Below, one piece after another: positions 34,882 to 43,833 of a stretch of DNA of 64,000 bases. The position numbers and the translations under genes are program-made. Source of the DNA: Iocasia fonsfrigidae (lineage in GTDB: Bacteria > Bacillota > Halanaerobiia > Halanaerobiales > DTU029); NCBI RefSeq assembly GCF_017751145.1, contig NZ_CP046640.1:3576137-3640136 (forward strand), written 5' to 3'. A model generated the notes under the pieces. That model was not told where the DNA came from. It did no database searches and saw nothing but the letters and a program-made list of their open reading frames with translations. Each line of letters opens with the position of its first letter. Position 1 is the first letter of the stretch.

Positions 34882-36144
34882 TTATGAAAATAGCATTGAT
34901 AATCTAATAAATAACCATCCTAAAGGTGATGTCGCACCACCAACTAAACTTGTCATTCCTGTAGATTCTTGTACTCCTTCTGGAAGAGAAACATTAGCAA
35001 TTTCTGCCGCCTTAGTAAAATGGACAGCAATATCACTACCTGCATATAAAATTAAAGTTAATATAACAAGTCCACTTATAAATATTCTAAATATGTTTCT
35101 CTTACAATAAGGTGTTACCATTGGTATTAAAAATACTAATGAAGCTAAATCCACAAATGGTAATACTTTATTTCCAGGTAAAATTACTGCTAACAACAAT
35201 GCCGCAGGTATCATAAGCAATCCTGTTGCTAATACTGCTGGATCTCCAACTAAAAGCGCTGTGTCTAATCCAATATAGAATTCTCTGTTTGGAAATCTTT
35301 TTTTCAATGAAGTTTCTGCTGCATCTCTAACTGTTACCAATCCATCTACAAGTACATTTATCATTGCAGGTAATAAAACCATTACAGCAGCAACCTTTAT
35401 ACCAAGTGTCAAAATTTTTGTAACATTAAATCCAGCTAATATTCCTAATAATACCCCTAAAATTGTACCTAAAGTCAATGGCTCACCCACAATACCAAAT
35501 TTATTGTTAATTGTTTCGGGATTTGCTTCTATTTTCCGTAATCCTGGTATTTTTCCAATAATCCAATTTATTAATATACCTATAGGAGCATATACAGCAG
35601 AAGTAGCATGTGCAAATGAAATACCTTTTAAGTCAAATTCTTTTTGAATTCTTGGAGCAGTTTTATCCGCTATAACCAGAACTATAATAAATGTTATTAA
35701 ACAGCTTATAGTTGCAATCAATATACTGTTTGTTACTGCATATACAACACCACCAGTTAATAAAAAATGCCAGTAGTTAAAAATATCAATATTAACCGAT
35801 TTAGTTAAATTAAGTAATAACATAATAATATTTATACCTAAGGCGCCAAAAACAACAAATGGAACAATCGGTGATCCCCAACCAATAGTTGCACCTACTG
35901 GCCACCCAGAATCTATAACAGTAAGATTCAATCCAAATCTTTCAACCATAGCTTGAGCTGCAGGTCCTAAACTATTAAGTAATAAACCTATAACCAAACT
36001 GATACCCTCAAACCCAATTCCAATTAACATACCTGCTTTGAATGCTTTACCAACTTTAACCCCAAATATTAAAGCAAGCAAAAAGAAAATCACTGGCATC
36101 ATTACCGATGGCCCCATACTAATAAGTGAATTGATAATTATCAT
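34882..36144 (-). CDS. PTS galactitol-type EIIC, no IIA/IIB partner nearby
   Basis: A 420-residue membrane protein with about ten helices and the GatC/SgcC family segments PVIFFLLALIFGVKVGKAF, GWPVGATIGWGSPIVPFVVF, DKTAPRIQKEFDL, GISFAHATSAVYAPIG, KKRFPNREFYIGLD and GDPAVLATGL. Normally EIIA and EIIB phosphorylate the sugar on import. Neither gene is in the operon or window, but a sugar kinase follows 34 nt later. It may act as a facilitator or borrow distant IIA/IIB (inference). GGGAGG sits before ATG 36144. Confidence 0.88.
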   Translation of the reverse strand: MIIINSLISMGPSVMMPVIFFLLALIFGVKVGKAFKAGMLIGIGFEGISLVIGLLLNSLGPAAQAMVERFGLNLTVIDSGWPVGATIGWGSPIVPFVVFGALGINIIMLLLNLTKSVNIDIFNYWHFLLTGGVVYAVTNSILIATISCLITFIIVLVIADKTAPRIQKEFDLKGISFAHATSAVYAPIGILINWIIGKIPGLRKIEANPETINNKFGIVGEPLTLGTILGVLLGILAGFNVTKILTLGIKVAAVMVLLPAMINVLVDGLVTVRDAAETSLKKRFPNREFYIGLDTALLVGDPAVLATGLLMIPAALLLAVILPGNKVLPFVDLASLVFLIPMVTPYCKRNIFRIFISGLVILTLILYAGSDIAVHFTKAAEIANVSLPEGVQESTGMTSLVGGATSPLGWLFIRLSMLFS

Positions 36145-36226
36145 AAGAATACCTCCCTTTTTGTCTAACAAATAATTCTTGTGATTTTTTCATTATTTTG
36201 TAAAAACATCCTAATTTAAAAGGATT

Positions 36227-36279
36227 CTCCCGATTATTTAGAATTAAATAATAACTTTTGCACAAAATTATATCGGGAG
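36227..36279 (-). other. Long-loop inverted repeat between aldolase and EIIC genes
   Basis: CTCCCGAT and ATCGGGAG pair across a 37-nt AT-rich loop inside the 180-bp gap. It could be an RNA processing or stabilising stem inside the operon. No T-run follows. Confidence 0.4.
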
Positions 36280-36323
36280 CAATTCCTTTCAAACTATCTA
36301 ATCAGTAAATGGAATTTAAAAAA

Positions 36324-37187
36324 TTAATACCTATTATTTGATCCAAACAATAATATTTTTGCCTCAATAGTTTCTTTCATAGCTTTTGTAGGCTCTTCAT
36401 ATGCCATATGCGGCCACATTGACATATTATCTGTGCTATTAAGTTTCTCTTTCATAGCAGTAAAGAATGCATTCAATATCTCTGAGAAAATATTTATTTT
36501 GCAAATACCATTTTTTGCTGATTTCTCAATCATATTATCTGGTGTTCCAGAACCGCCATGCATAACCAATGGTACAGTAGATACCTGATTTAATTCTTTC
36601 AATAATTTAATATCAAGTTCTGGTTTTGCAACATAAACCCCATGGGCTGTTCCAATAGATACTGCTAATGCATCTACTTCTGTTTCCTTTATAAAATATT
36701 CCATTTCTTTTGGATCAGTAAGCGTACTTTTGTGTTCTCCTTCTGATTCAGAGCATCCTACTATACCATCTCCAACATGTCCCAATTCAGCTTCTACTGA
36801 AACTCCATACTCATGAGCATAATCTACCACTTCTTTTGTTTTCTTAATATTCTCTTCTAGTGGTAGTACAGACCCATCAAACATAACAGAAGAATACCCT
36901 TGACTAATTGCCTTCTTAATAATTTCAGAATTTGTAGCATGATCTAAATGAATACAAACTGGCACTGTTGCTTTTTCTGCAATTGTCTTCATCGTAACAG
37001 CTAAATGGTCAAATTGATCATCAGTTAAATCTGGTTTTAAACCCATTAAAATTACTGGTGATCTCAACTCTTCTGCAACATCCACTACTGAGCTAACCAT
37101 ATTGTAGTTGCTAGTGTCAAAAGCTGGAACTGCATACTGTTTTTTGCGCGCATCTCCTAAAATTTCTTTCAATGAAACTAATCCCAT
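36324..37187 (-). CDS. Class II aldolase (fructose/tagatose-bisphosphate type)
   Basis: A 287-residue zinc aldolase. Visible are VPAFDTSNYNM, the zinc site CIHLDHATNSE, EAELGHVGDG, ALAVSIGTAHGVYV, MHGGSGTPDNM and NIFSEILNAFF. The family splits ketose 1-phosphates or 1,6-bisphosphates to dihydroxyacetone phosphate and an aldehyde. It lacks clear GatY-type identity. In this operon it likely splits the product of the FGGY kinase. GGAG lies before the ATG; the gap to the SDR gene is 24 nt. Confidence 0.88.
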   Translation of the reverse strand: MGLVSLKEILGDARKKQYAVPAFDTSNYNMVSSVVDVAEELRSPVILMGLKPDLTDDQFDHLAVTMKTIAEKATVPVCIHLDHATNSEIIKKAISQGYSSVMFDGSVLPLEENIKKTKEVVDYAHEYGVSVEAELGHVGDGIVGCSESEGEHKSTLTDPKEMEYFIKETEVDALAVSIGTAHGVYVAKPELDIKLLKELNQVSTVPLVMHGGSGTPDNMIEKSAKNGICKINIFSEILNAFFTAMKEKLNSTDNMSMWPHMAYEEPTKAMKETIEAKILLFGSNNRY

Positions 37188-37211
37188 AATTGTTCACTCC
37201 TTTTTTATTAT

Positions 37212-37961
37212 TTACCTCATCAACATTCCACCAGTAACATCTATTGTGGCACCAGTGATATAATCTGCTTTATCTGATGCAAGAAAAGCAACTGTATACG
37301 CTACTTCTTCTGGCTCAGATATTCTTTTCAAAGGAATTCTATCAATATATTTTTCTGGATTATCTCCAATCATAGATGTTCTCATAATACCGGGTGCTAC
37401 TGCAGTTACATTTATTCCATATTTGGCTACTTCTCTAGCTAGAGAAACCGTAAAAGTAACTAGTCCACCTTTTGAAGCCGCATAATGAGCATGACCACTA
37501 GTTGACCCGTGAAAAGCAGCCTGAGAAACAATATTCACAATTTTACCCTTACTTTTTCTTTCTATTAAATGATTAACCATTTTTTTAGATAACATAAAAG
37601 GTCCTTCAAGATTAACTTTTAAAGTTCTTCTAAAATCTTTTACTTCCATATCTTTAACATAAGCTTTAGGCCAAACTCCTGCACAATTTACAAGAATATC
37701 TACTTTACCATATACTTCATTAGCTTTATTAAATATGTTGTCTATATCGTTTTCATCACTAATATTTCCATATAAAGATATGGCTTTACTTTCATATTTT
37801 TTATTAAGTGATTCAACAAATTCCATCACCTTTCTTTCATCAACTATATAATTTATCATTACATTAGCACCTTCAGCAGCTAAAACTTCTGATATGGCAG
37901 CACCAAGCCCACCACCTCCTCCAGTAACTATTGCAACTTTGCCCGAAAGATTAAAATCCAT
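37212..37961 (-). CDS. Short-chain dehydrogenase/reductase
   Basis: A 249-residue classical SDR: cofactor loop KVAIVTGGGGGLGAAISEVL, NCAGVWPKAYV, the Ser of NIVSQAAFHGS, catalytic Tyr/Lys in YAASKGGLVTFTVSLA and the C-terminal YITGATIDVTGGML. It oxidises or reduces a polyol or sugar with NAD(P). Gene order suggests oxidation of an imported polyol to a ketose before phosphorylation. Spacing to the neighbours is 17-24 nt. Confidence 0.88.
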   Translation of the reverse strand: MDFNLSGKVAIVTGGGGGLGAAISEVLAAEGANVMINYIVDERKVMEFVESLNKKYESKAISLYGNISDENDIDNIFNKANEVYGKVDILVNCAGVWPKAYVKDMEVKDFRRTLKVNLEGPFMLSKKMVNHLIERKSKGKIVNIVSQAAFHGSTSGHAHYAASKGGLVTFTVSLAREVAKYGINVTAVAPGIMRTSMIGDNPEKYIDRIPLKRISEPEEVAYTVAFLASDKADYITGATIDVTGGMLMR

Positions 37962-37978
37962 ATTTTCCCTCCTAACTG

Positions 37979-39052
37979 TTATTTTTTAAAAATCCACTTA
38001 TCTTTTACTTGATTATAAATATCTTTATTTACAACAAATCTTGATTCTTGGTTTCCAATAACTTTTACCATCTCTTTAGATAGCAAAATTGGTGAATTTA
38101 TAAAAGCATCTTTAGTTCCTCCTGCCAAATGTGGAGTTACAGTTGCATTTTCAAGTGTTACTAAAGGATACTCTTTTCCTGGTGGCTCTTCATCAAAAAC
38201 ATCTAATGCCGCCCCTACAATCTTTCCAGCTTTCAAAGCTTCATATAATGCTTTTTCATCTATTAATCCTGATCTAGCTGAATTGATAATATAAGCTGTT
38301 GGTTTCATCAAATTAATTAATTCTTCATTTATAAGCTTTTCTGTTTCCTTTGTTAATCTAGCATGCAATGTTACAAAATCAGAAACTTGCATCAGTTCTT
38401 TAAGACTAAGCATTTTTATCCCATCTATAGGGTCTTTCAAATACGGATCATAAGCAACTATATCCATTTCAAATCCTTTTAATCTTTGAGCAACTTTTTG
38501 TCCTATTTGCCCCAACCCTATAATTCCTACTGTTTTATATGATAAATCTGGAACAGAATCAGCATTAAAGTAATCTCTTACCCATTCCCCTTTTTTTAAT
38601 TCCAAATGACTTTTAGCAATATTTCTACATTCTGATATCAATAAACCTACTGTGAAATCTGCAACAGCATTAGCATTTCTTCCTGGAGTATTCATTACAA
38701 CTATATTTTTTTCATTTGCATAATTTACGTTTATATTTTCATATCCACCTCTAAGTACACCAATCATCTTTAGGTTATTGCAATTATCTATTAGTCGTTT
38801 TGTAATAGGACAAAATTGTGTAATAATAATATCTGCATCTTTAGTTGCATCTAATATATATTGTCCTGGTTCATATGCTTCACTACCACCAGTTTCAACC
38901 ATAAGATTTATATTTTGTAATTCTTCATAACTTGCCAAATCCCACTGAATAGTTTCAACCCCAATCCCTTGATCTTCAAACCCTTTAAAACCTGTTTTAA
39001 TATATTCTTGGGGTATCAACAAATCACCTATGCCCATTATTTTCGCACTCAC
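37979..39052 (-). CDS. 2-hydroxyacid dehydrogenase, SerA-like (island 2)
   Basis: A 357-residue D-2-hydroxyacid dehydrogenase, with Rossmann loop TVGIIGLGQIGQKVAQRL, Arg in INSARSGLIDEKAL, Glu in DVFDEEPP and His in TPHLAGGTKDAF. An N-terminal extension and the GVLRGGYENINVNYA segment set it apart from the paralogue at 7.0 kb, so it is not a duplicate. The start is GTG 39052 with AGAGGTG upstream. It is the first gene of the operon. The substrate is unknown, presumably an acid linked to the aldolase product. Confidence 0.86.
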   Translation of the reverse strand: MSAKIMGIGDLLIPQEYIKTGFKGFEDQGIGVETIQWDLASYEELQNINLMVETGGSEAYEPGQYILDATKDADIIITQFCPITKRLIDNCNNLKMIGVLRGGYENINVNYANEKNIVVMNTPGRNANAVADFTVGLLISECRNIAKSHLELKKGEWVRDYFNADSVPDLSYKTVGIIGLGQIGQKVAQRLKGFEMDIVAYDPYLKDPIDGIKMLSLKELMQVSDFVTLHARLTKETEKLINEELINLMKPTAYIINSARSGLIDEKALYEALKAGKIVGAALDVFDEEPPGKEYPLVTLENATVTPHLAGGTKDAFINSPILLSKEMVKVIGNQESRFVVNKDIYNQVKDKWIFKK

Positions 39053-39198
39053 AATATCACCTCTATATGTTCATATTTTTGCTTTTATCTTTCTTTTTTA
39101 TATGTATATTATCGTTTTTTAATCATAATATCACCTCTATATGTTCATATTTTGTTTCATATTCCTCTCATGCATATATATTATCATTTTTTAATCAT
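39053..39198. repeat. 74-bp tandem duplication upstream of the island-2 operon
   Basis: The unit starting AATATCACCTCTATATGTTCA and ending TTTTTTAATCAT occurs at 39053 and again at 39127, slightly diverged in the middle. Each copy includes the GAGGTG ribosome site and an ATATG-TT-CATAT near-palindrome. The remaining gap to 39462 is AT-rich without a gene. Confidence 0.75.
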
Positions 39199-39423
39199 AA
39201 TTACAACAAATTTTCCAATAAAATAGCTATAAATCTATATAATTAATATAATTTTTTATTATTTGATTAATTTATTGTTATGTTTTGATTGTTTATGTTC
39301 CTCTTTCCTATATCTAATGATAATTCTATTTTAATATTTAATAAATATTTTAGCCAATCATTAACTCTACCAAAATATACTCATAATTTCATATTTTTTA
39401 TTTAATTACTGGCTAATAAATGA

Positions 39424-39429
39424 TATAAT
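39424..39429 (+). promoter_or_regulatory. Probable -10 box of the deoR-type gene
   Basis: TATAAT 34 bp before the start, with only a weak TTTAAT at the -35 position. AAGGAGG follows at 39449-39455 as ribosome site. Confidence 0.4.
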
Positions 39430-39462
39430 GGTTACAAAAGATTTGTTAAGGAGGCTCTAAAC

Positions 39463-40230
39463 TTGAAATTACAACGTATAGAAAAAATAAAAGAATACAT
39501 AAAACTACATAGAAACTGCACTTCAAAACAATTGTGTGATATTTTTAATGTATCCATGGCCACTATGCGTAGAGATATTAATGAACTAGCTAAAAGAGGC
39601 GTCGTTAAAAAAGTTTATGGTGGCGTATCATTTATAGATAATAAAGATAGTAATTATCCAAATAATGTTAAATTTTCGGAAAAACTCGACAGAATCGGCA
39701 AACAAGCAGCTTCACTAGTGGAAGATGGCGATATCATTCTTATTAGTTCAGGTACTACAACTTACCACATGATACCTCATTTAAGAAATAAAAAAAATCT
39801 TACAGTAATTACAAACAATGTTTTGATCATAACTGAAGCATTAAAATATAATAACTTTCGCTTAATTGTAATCGGAGGTGATCTACAAAGAAATACCAAT
39901 TCAATAATTAGTCTAGATGCTGTTAATTTATTAGAAAAAGTTAATGCCCATAAACTCTTTATGGGAACTAATGCATTATCGTTAACTGCTGGTTTAACGA
40001 ATTCTTCATTTATAGAAGCACAAGTAAAACAAACTATGATTAATACAAGCAACAAAACCATTGTACTATTAGATCACAATAAATTTGACGCTGTTTCACT
40101 CTATACTTTTTTACATATTAAAGATCTTGATATTCTTATTACTGATAAAGAACCTGATAAAAAATATATTGAGAATTTTAAAGAGAACAATATTCAACTT
40201 ATTGTTGCTAATGAAAAATCAACTAACTGA
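39463..40230 (+). CDS. DeoR-family transcriptional regulator
   Basis: A 255-residue regulator. The N-terminal winged helix (RIEKIKEYIKLHRNCTSKQL, VSMATMRRDINELAKRGVV, KKVYGGV) is followed by a DeoRC sugar-phosphate sensor with ILISSGTTTYHM and NKTIVLLDHNKFD. The start is TTG 39463, 8 nt after AAGGAGG. It is divergent from the island-2 operon and almost certainly its repressor, probably sensing a phosphorylated intermediate. Confidence 0.9.
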   Translation: MKLQRIEKIKEYIKLHRNCTSKQLCDIFNVSMATMRRDINELAKRGVVKKVYGGVSFIDNKDSNYPNNVKFSEKLDRIGKQAASLVEDGDIILISSGTTTYHMIPHLRNKKNLTVITNNVLIITEALKYNNFRLIVIGGDLQRNTNSIISLDAVNLLEKVNAHKLFMGTNALSLTAGLTNSSFIEAQVKQTMINTSNKTIVLLDHNKFDAVSLYTFLHIKDLDILITDKEPDKKYIENFKENNIQLIVANEKSTN

Positions 40231-40673
40231 TATATGCAAAGCAAATAAATATATCATAAATATAAACAAATCGCCCCTATCACTCTGGGCTAATCTAGTG
40301 TCTGAAAACAAGACCAACACTCAACATTAGGATATGAGTCTTAACTAATCATTTTTAAAATTCACATATTTGTATTTTTTTATAAATAAAAAAAGAATAG
40401 CCCTAGCTATTCTTCAAAACTATTTTTATACATTAACAATATAAATATCTTTTATATTTAGAAATAAATTACTTTTTTATCGTTAGATAAGCATATCAAA
40501 AAGCACCATTGAAAAGCTCATTGTCATTTTAAATTTTTGACCAACTTTTCTCTAAGACAAGGTTTAACCAAACTAAGTACCCAAGTGAAAATTGATGAGA
40601 ATAGACTATCCAAAGATTCAATCATTTTAAAAAATAACATAATCACAATCGTTATTTTTAACATTATTTAACA
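40231..40673. other. Gap between convergent genes
   Basis: A 443-bp gap. It contains the minus-strand terminator at 40381-40414. A 33-codon minus-strand frame at 40524-40625 has no ribosome site, and a plus-strand frame tail ending at 40330 looks protein-like (LSLWANLVSENKT) but I do not recognise it. It may hold eroded mobile DNA. Confidence 0.4.
40381..40414 (-). terminator. Intrinsic terminator, minus strand
   Basis: AAGAATAGC / GCTATTCTT stem with 4-nt loop, followed on the minus strand by a T-rich tract (TTTTTTTATTTATA). It would end read-through from the PHP gene. Confidence 0.75.
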
Positions 40674-41510
40674 CTAACTTATTCCCAGATAGTCTTTTAA
40701 TTTTTTAACCCTCTGGTCATCTATTCTAACATCCCCTACCTGGATACCAGGTGTATTTTCCCCATGAAAATCACTACCACCAGTCACCAGTAAATTTAGT
40801 TTTTCTGCTATTTCCAGATAATATTGGCTGGTCTTTTCACTGTGTTTAGAGTGATAAACCTCAAGACCATCCAGACCATATTCAGTTAATTCCCTTATCT
40901 CCTCTTCACCAAAGGGTTTGCCCCTATTAATAAAATAGGGATGGGCCAGTACAGCAATACCACCTGCTTCTTTGATAATAGAAATTGCCTCAACCGGTTT
41001 CAACTGAAACTTGGGAACATAGGCCTTACCTCCATTACCAATCAGTTCATTTGTATAGGCATCATCTGTCTCCTTAATATAACCAGCCTGTTTTAAAGCC
41101 ATAGCCAGATGGGGACGGCCGATATATTTATCCCCAGCAAGTTTTGTTACATCCTCATAATGAATATTTATTCCCAGCTGGTTCAACCTATTAACCATCT
41201 CCCGTGCTCTGTCAAGTCTGGCCGTAAAAAAGGCCTCAACTCTTTTCAAAAAATCCCTGGATATATAATCCATATAATAACCCAAGATGTGGACTTCTGC
41301 TTTTTCTCTGACCGTTGAAAATTCTATGGCCGGGATAACCTCAATTCCCATCTCTTTACCTAATGCAATCATCTCTGGAACACCCTCAACAGTATCATGA
41401 TCAGCTAAGGCAATAGTACTTAAACCATTCTCTTTAGCCATCTTAACCAATTGCTCAGGAGGAAAACTCCCATCAGAATATGTTGAATGTATATGAAGGT
41501 CTGCTGACAT
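40674..41510 (-). CDS. PHP-domain phosphoesterase (RNase AM/TrpH-like)
   Basis: A 278-residue PHP metallo-phosphoesterase. Metal ligands are seen in SADLHIHSTYSDGS, IALADHDTVEG, IPAIEFST, VLAHPYF and GGSDFHGENT. Characterised relatives are 3',5'-nucleoside bisphosphate phosphatases / 5'-3' RNases. Fits a housekeeping role. GGGAG precedes the ATG. It lies 50 bp after yjbQ on the same strand. Confidence 0.88.
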   Translation of the reverse strand: MSADLHIHSTYSDGSFPPEQLVKMAKENGLSTIALADHDTVEGVPEMIALGKEMGIEVIPAIEFSTVREKAEVHILGYYMDYISRDFLKRVEAFFTARLDRAREMVNRLNQLGINIHYEDVTKLAGDKYIGRPHLAMALKQAGYIKETDDAYTNELIGNGGKAYVPKFQLKPVEAISIIKEAGGIAVLAHPYFINRGKPFGEEEIRELTEYGLDGLEVYHSKHSEKTSQYYLEIAEKLNLLVTGGSDFHGENTPGIQVGDVRIDDQRVKKLKDYLGIS

Positions 41511-41559
41511 ATATTTTACACTCCCTTTTCTAAATCAAAATTAAATTAATACATTGGCT

Positions 41560-41976
41560 TTATTCACCTATTACCTTAACAAGAACCCTTTTTTCTCTCC
41601 TACCATCAAATTCACCATAAAAAATCTGTTCCCAGGGACCAAAATCAAGATTCCCTTCAGTGATAGCTACAACAACCTCTCTCCCCATAATCTGCCGTTT
41701 CAAATGTGCATCTGCATTATCTTCAAAACCATTATGTTGGTATTGGGAAATAGGCTCATGTGGAGCTAACTCTTCTAGCCACTTTTTATAATCATTATGT
41801 AAACCAGGTTCATCATCATTAATAAAAACACTGGCCGTTATATGCATGGCATTGACCAGGCATAATCCCTCTTTTATTTGACTTTTTTTAATTATATCTA
41901 CAACTTTATCAGTAATATTTATTAATTCTACCCTGTTGTTAGTATCAAAATATAAGTATTCCCTATAAGATTTCAC
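41560..41976 (-). CDS. YjbQ family (UPF0047) protein
   Basis: A 138-residue protein with the full family signature: [41 protein letters not shown] and [20 protein letters not shown]. Members have weak thiamine-phosphate synthase activity in some tests; the physiological role is not settled. It is upstream of the PHP gene on the same strand. Confidence 0.9.
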   Translation of the reverse strand: MKSYREYLYFDTNNRVELINITDKVVDIIKKSQIKEGLCLVNAMHITASVFINDDEPGLHNDYKKWLEELAPHEPISQYQHNGFEDNADAHLKRQIMGREVVVAITEGNLDFGPWEQIFYGEFDGRREKRVLVKVIGE

Positions 41977-42127
41977 CTAACCACTCTCCTGCATTTTTTC
42001 TTTATTATAACCCTTTTTGGGCTTTTTCTCAAGAAACAATAAAATAGTATGGTTTCAGGATCTTGCGAAAAAATTTAGCATCTCCGACAGAAGCATTTTC
42101 TCTTATATTTTTAGAAAGGGCAAGAAT

Positions 42128-42177
42128 AAACATAAAATGACTTTGATGCTTGTACCATCAAAGTCATTTTATGTTTT
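42128..42177 (-). terminator. Terminator of the uxu operon
   Basis: AAACATAAAATGACTTTGATG pairs with CATCAAAGTCATTTTATGTTT around a 7-nt loop, 10 bp beyond the uxuB stop. The arms are perfect. Confidence 0.85.
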
Positions 42178-42186
42178 GAGAGTTAT

Positions 42187-43800
42187 TTAATCAACATATT
42201 TTTTTAGAGTTGCTCTAACTGCACCCTTTGATGCAATTAGTTCTTCAAAATAATTTTCTATAACTTCTCCTAAGCCTACTTCATAAAGATCTATACCAAA
42301 GATTTTAACATTGGATAATATCGGCTTAAGCTGTTCATGAAAAGGTCCCTTATCTCCAAGAGAAATTGATGCAACATAAGGTGTTAATTCCTCTAAAAGA
42401 GGATCTGAACTAAGTTTCATTTTATTGCCATCATCATCAATACCTATTAAATATCTACACCAGCCCGCTAAAACAAGAGGAATAAACTTTAGATCCATTA
42501 TATTTAAATCTTCTCTGCTTATATAGGCTTTTATTGTTTCACCAAAGCGGATTCCTAATTTTTGAGAAGTATCAGTTGCAATTCTTTGTGGTGTATCAGG
42601 CATAAATGGATTTGGAATTCTTACCTTAAGCACTTCGTCAATGAATTTTTTAGGATCAATAATTTTAGGATTTACAACTACAGGCAGGCCCTCTACATAT
42701 CCTATTTTTTCTACAAGGTTTTTTAACTCATGATCTTCCATTTCCTTTGAAATCAAAGTATATCCTAATAAACAACCATATATAGCAAGAGCTGTATGAA
42801 GGGGATTTAGACAAGTGCAAACCTTCATTTTTTCAACTTTATCAACCGTTTCTCTATCTGTGAAAATAATACCAGCCTCTTCAAGATTTGGTCTGCCGTT
42901 AGGAAATAAATCTTCAATAATAAGATATTCTGATTCCTCTGCATTTACAAAAGGAGCTATATAGGTGTTTTTTGATGTAATTACATCCTCTACATCTTCA
43001 AAACCATCCTTTTTAAGCATCTCCCTTACACTCGGATCTGGTCTTGGAGTAATTTTATCAATCATCGTCCATGGAAAGGATACATACTTAGGATCATTGA
43101 TATAAACATCAAAGCCTTCATCTACACATTCTTTTTCTACCCACTTTTCGGCAAAAGCACTAACCGCCTGATAAAGTTTAGTCCCATTATGAGAACAATT
43201 ATCCATACTAACTAAGGCAAGGGGGTTTTTCCCATTTATATATCGTTCATAAACAAGTGCAGCCAATTTACCAATATAGCTTACTGGATTTTGTGGCCCA
43301 TTATTAAAATCCTCTACTACGTCAGATAAATATTCACCCTTAGCATCTTGTAAACTATATCCCTTTTCCGTGATCGTAAAACTTACCATTTGGAGACTTG
43401 GGTTTATAAAAATTTCTTTTAACCGTTTCCAGTTTTCTTCATTCTTTGGATCTACAATTAATGATTCTACAATGCTTGCAATAACTGTCTTTTCAATATG
43501 ACCATCTGCCTTTAAAGTTACAAGAGCACCCAGATTGTCATGAGGCCTATACATTTCATCGATTATTTCATAATCAAAACCCTCTGCAACAATAATTCCC
43601 CTATCACTTTTTCCTTCATTTAAAATACTTTGCTGTACATTTGCTATAAATGCTCTAAAAATATTTCCTGCACCAAAATGAATCCAGTTAGGATTTGCCT
43701 TCGTATTTTCTTTTACTTGCTGAAGATTAAATCTTGGAAGCTTAAACCCTGCTTTTTCCCAGACATCAATATCATTTAAGGCCTTCATATTTAATTTCAT
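42187..43800 (-). CDS. uxuB: Fructuronate reductase / mannitol-dehydrogenase family
   Basis: A 537-residue long-chain polyol dehydrogenase: NWIHFGAGNIFRAFIANVQQ cofactor region, SFTITEKGYSL, LALVSMDNCSHNG, VSFPWTMIDKITPRPD, and CTCLNPLHTALAIYGCLLGY with the catalytic Asn/His. It reduces D-fructuronate (or tagaturonate) to the aldonate. The start ATG 43800 is preceded by GAAGGTGG; a GTG 9 nt earlier overlaps that site. It pairs with uxuA 34 nt upstream. Confidence 0.9.
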   Translation of the reverse strand: MKLNMKALNDIDVWEKAGFKLPRFNLQQVKENTKANPNWIHFGAGNIFRAFIANVQQSILNEGKSDRGIIVAEGFDYEIIDEMYRPHDNLGALVTLKADGHIEKTVIASIVESLIVDPKNEENWKRLKEIFINPSLQMVSFTITEKGYSLQDAKGEYLSDVVEDFNNGPQNPVSYIGKLAALVYERYINGKNPLALVSMDNCSHNGTKLYQAVSAFAEKWVEKECVDEGFDVYINDPKYVSFPWTMIDKITPRPDPSVREMLKKDGFEDVEDVITSKNTYIAPFVNAEESEYLIIEDLFPNGRPNLEEAGIIFTDRETVDKVEKMKVCTCLNPLHTALAIYGCLLGYTLISKEMEDHELKNLVEKIGYVEGLPVVVNPKIIDPKKFIDEVLKVRIPNPFMPDTPQRIATDTSQKLGIRFGETIKAYISREDLNIMDLKFIPLVLAGWCRYLIGIDDDGNKMKLSSDPLLEELTPYVASISLGDKGPFHEQLKPILSNVKIFGIDLYEVGLGEVIENYFEELIASKGAVRATLKKYVD

Positions 43801-43833
43801 GCTAGCCACCTTCTTTCTTTTGGATTATATTTT

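Noticed and set aside
40524-40625. 33-codon minus-strand frame between deoR and the PHP gene
   Set aside because: No ribosome site, no recognisable similarity, AT-rich context; not reported as a gene.
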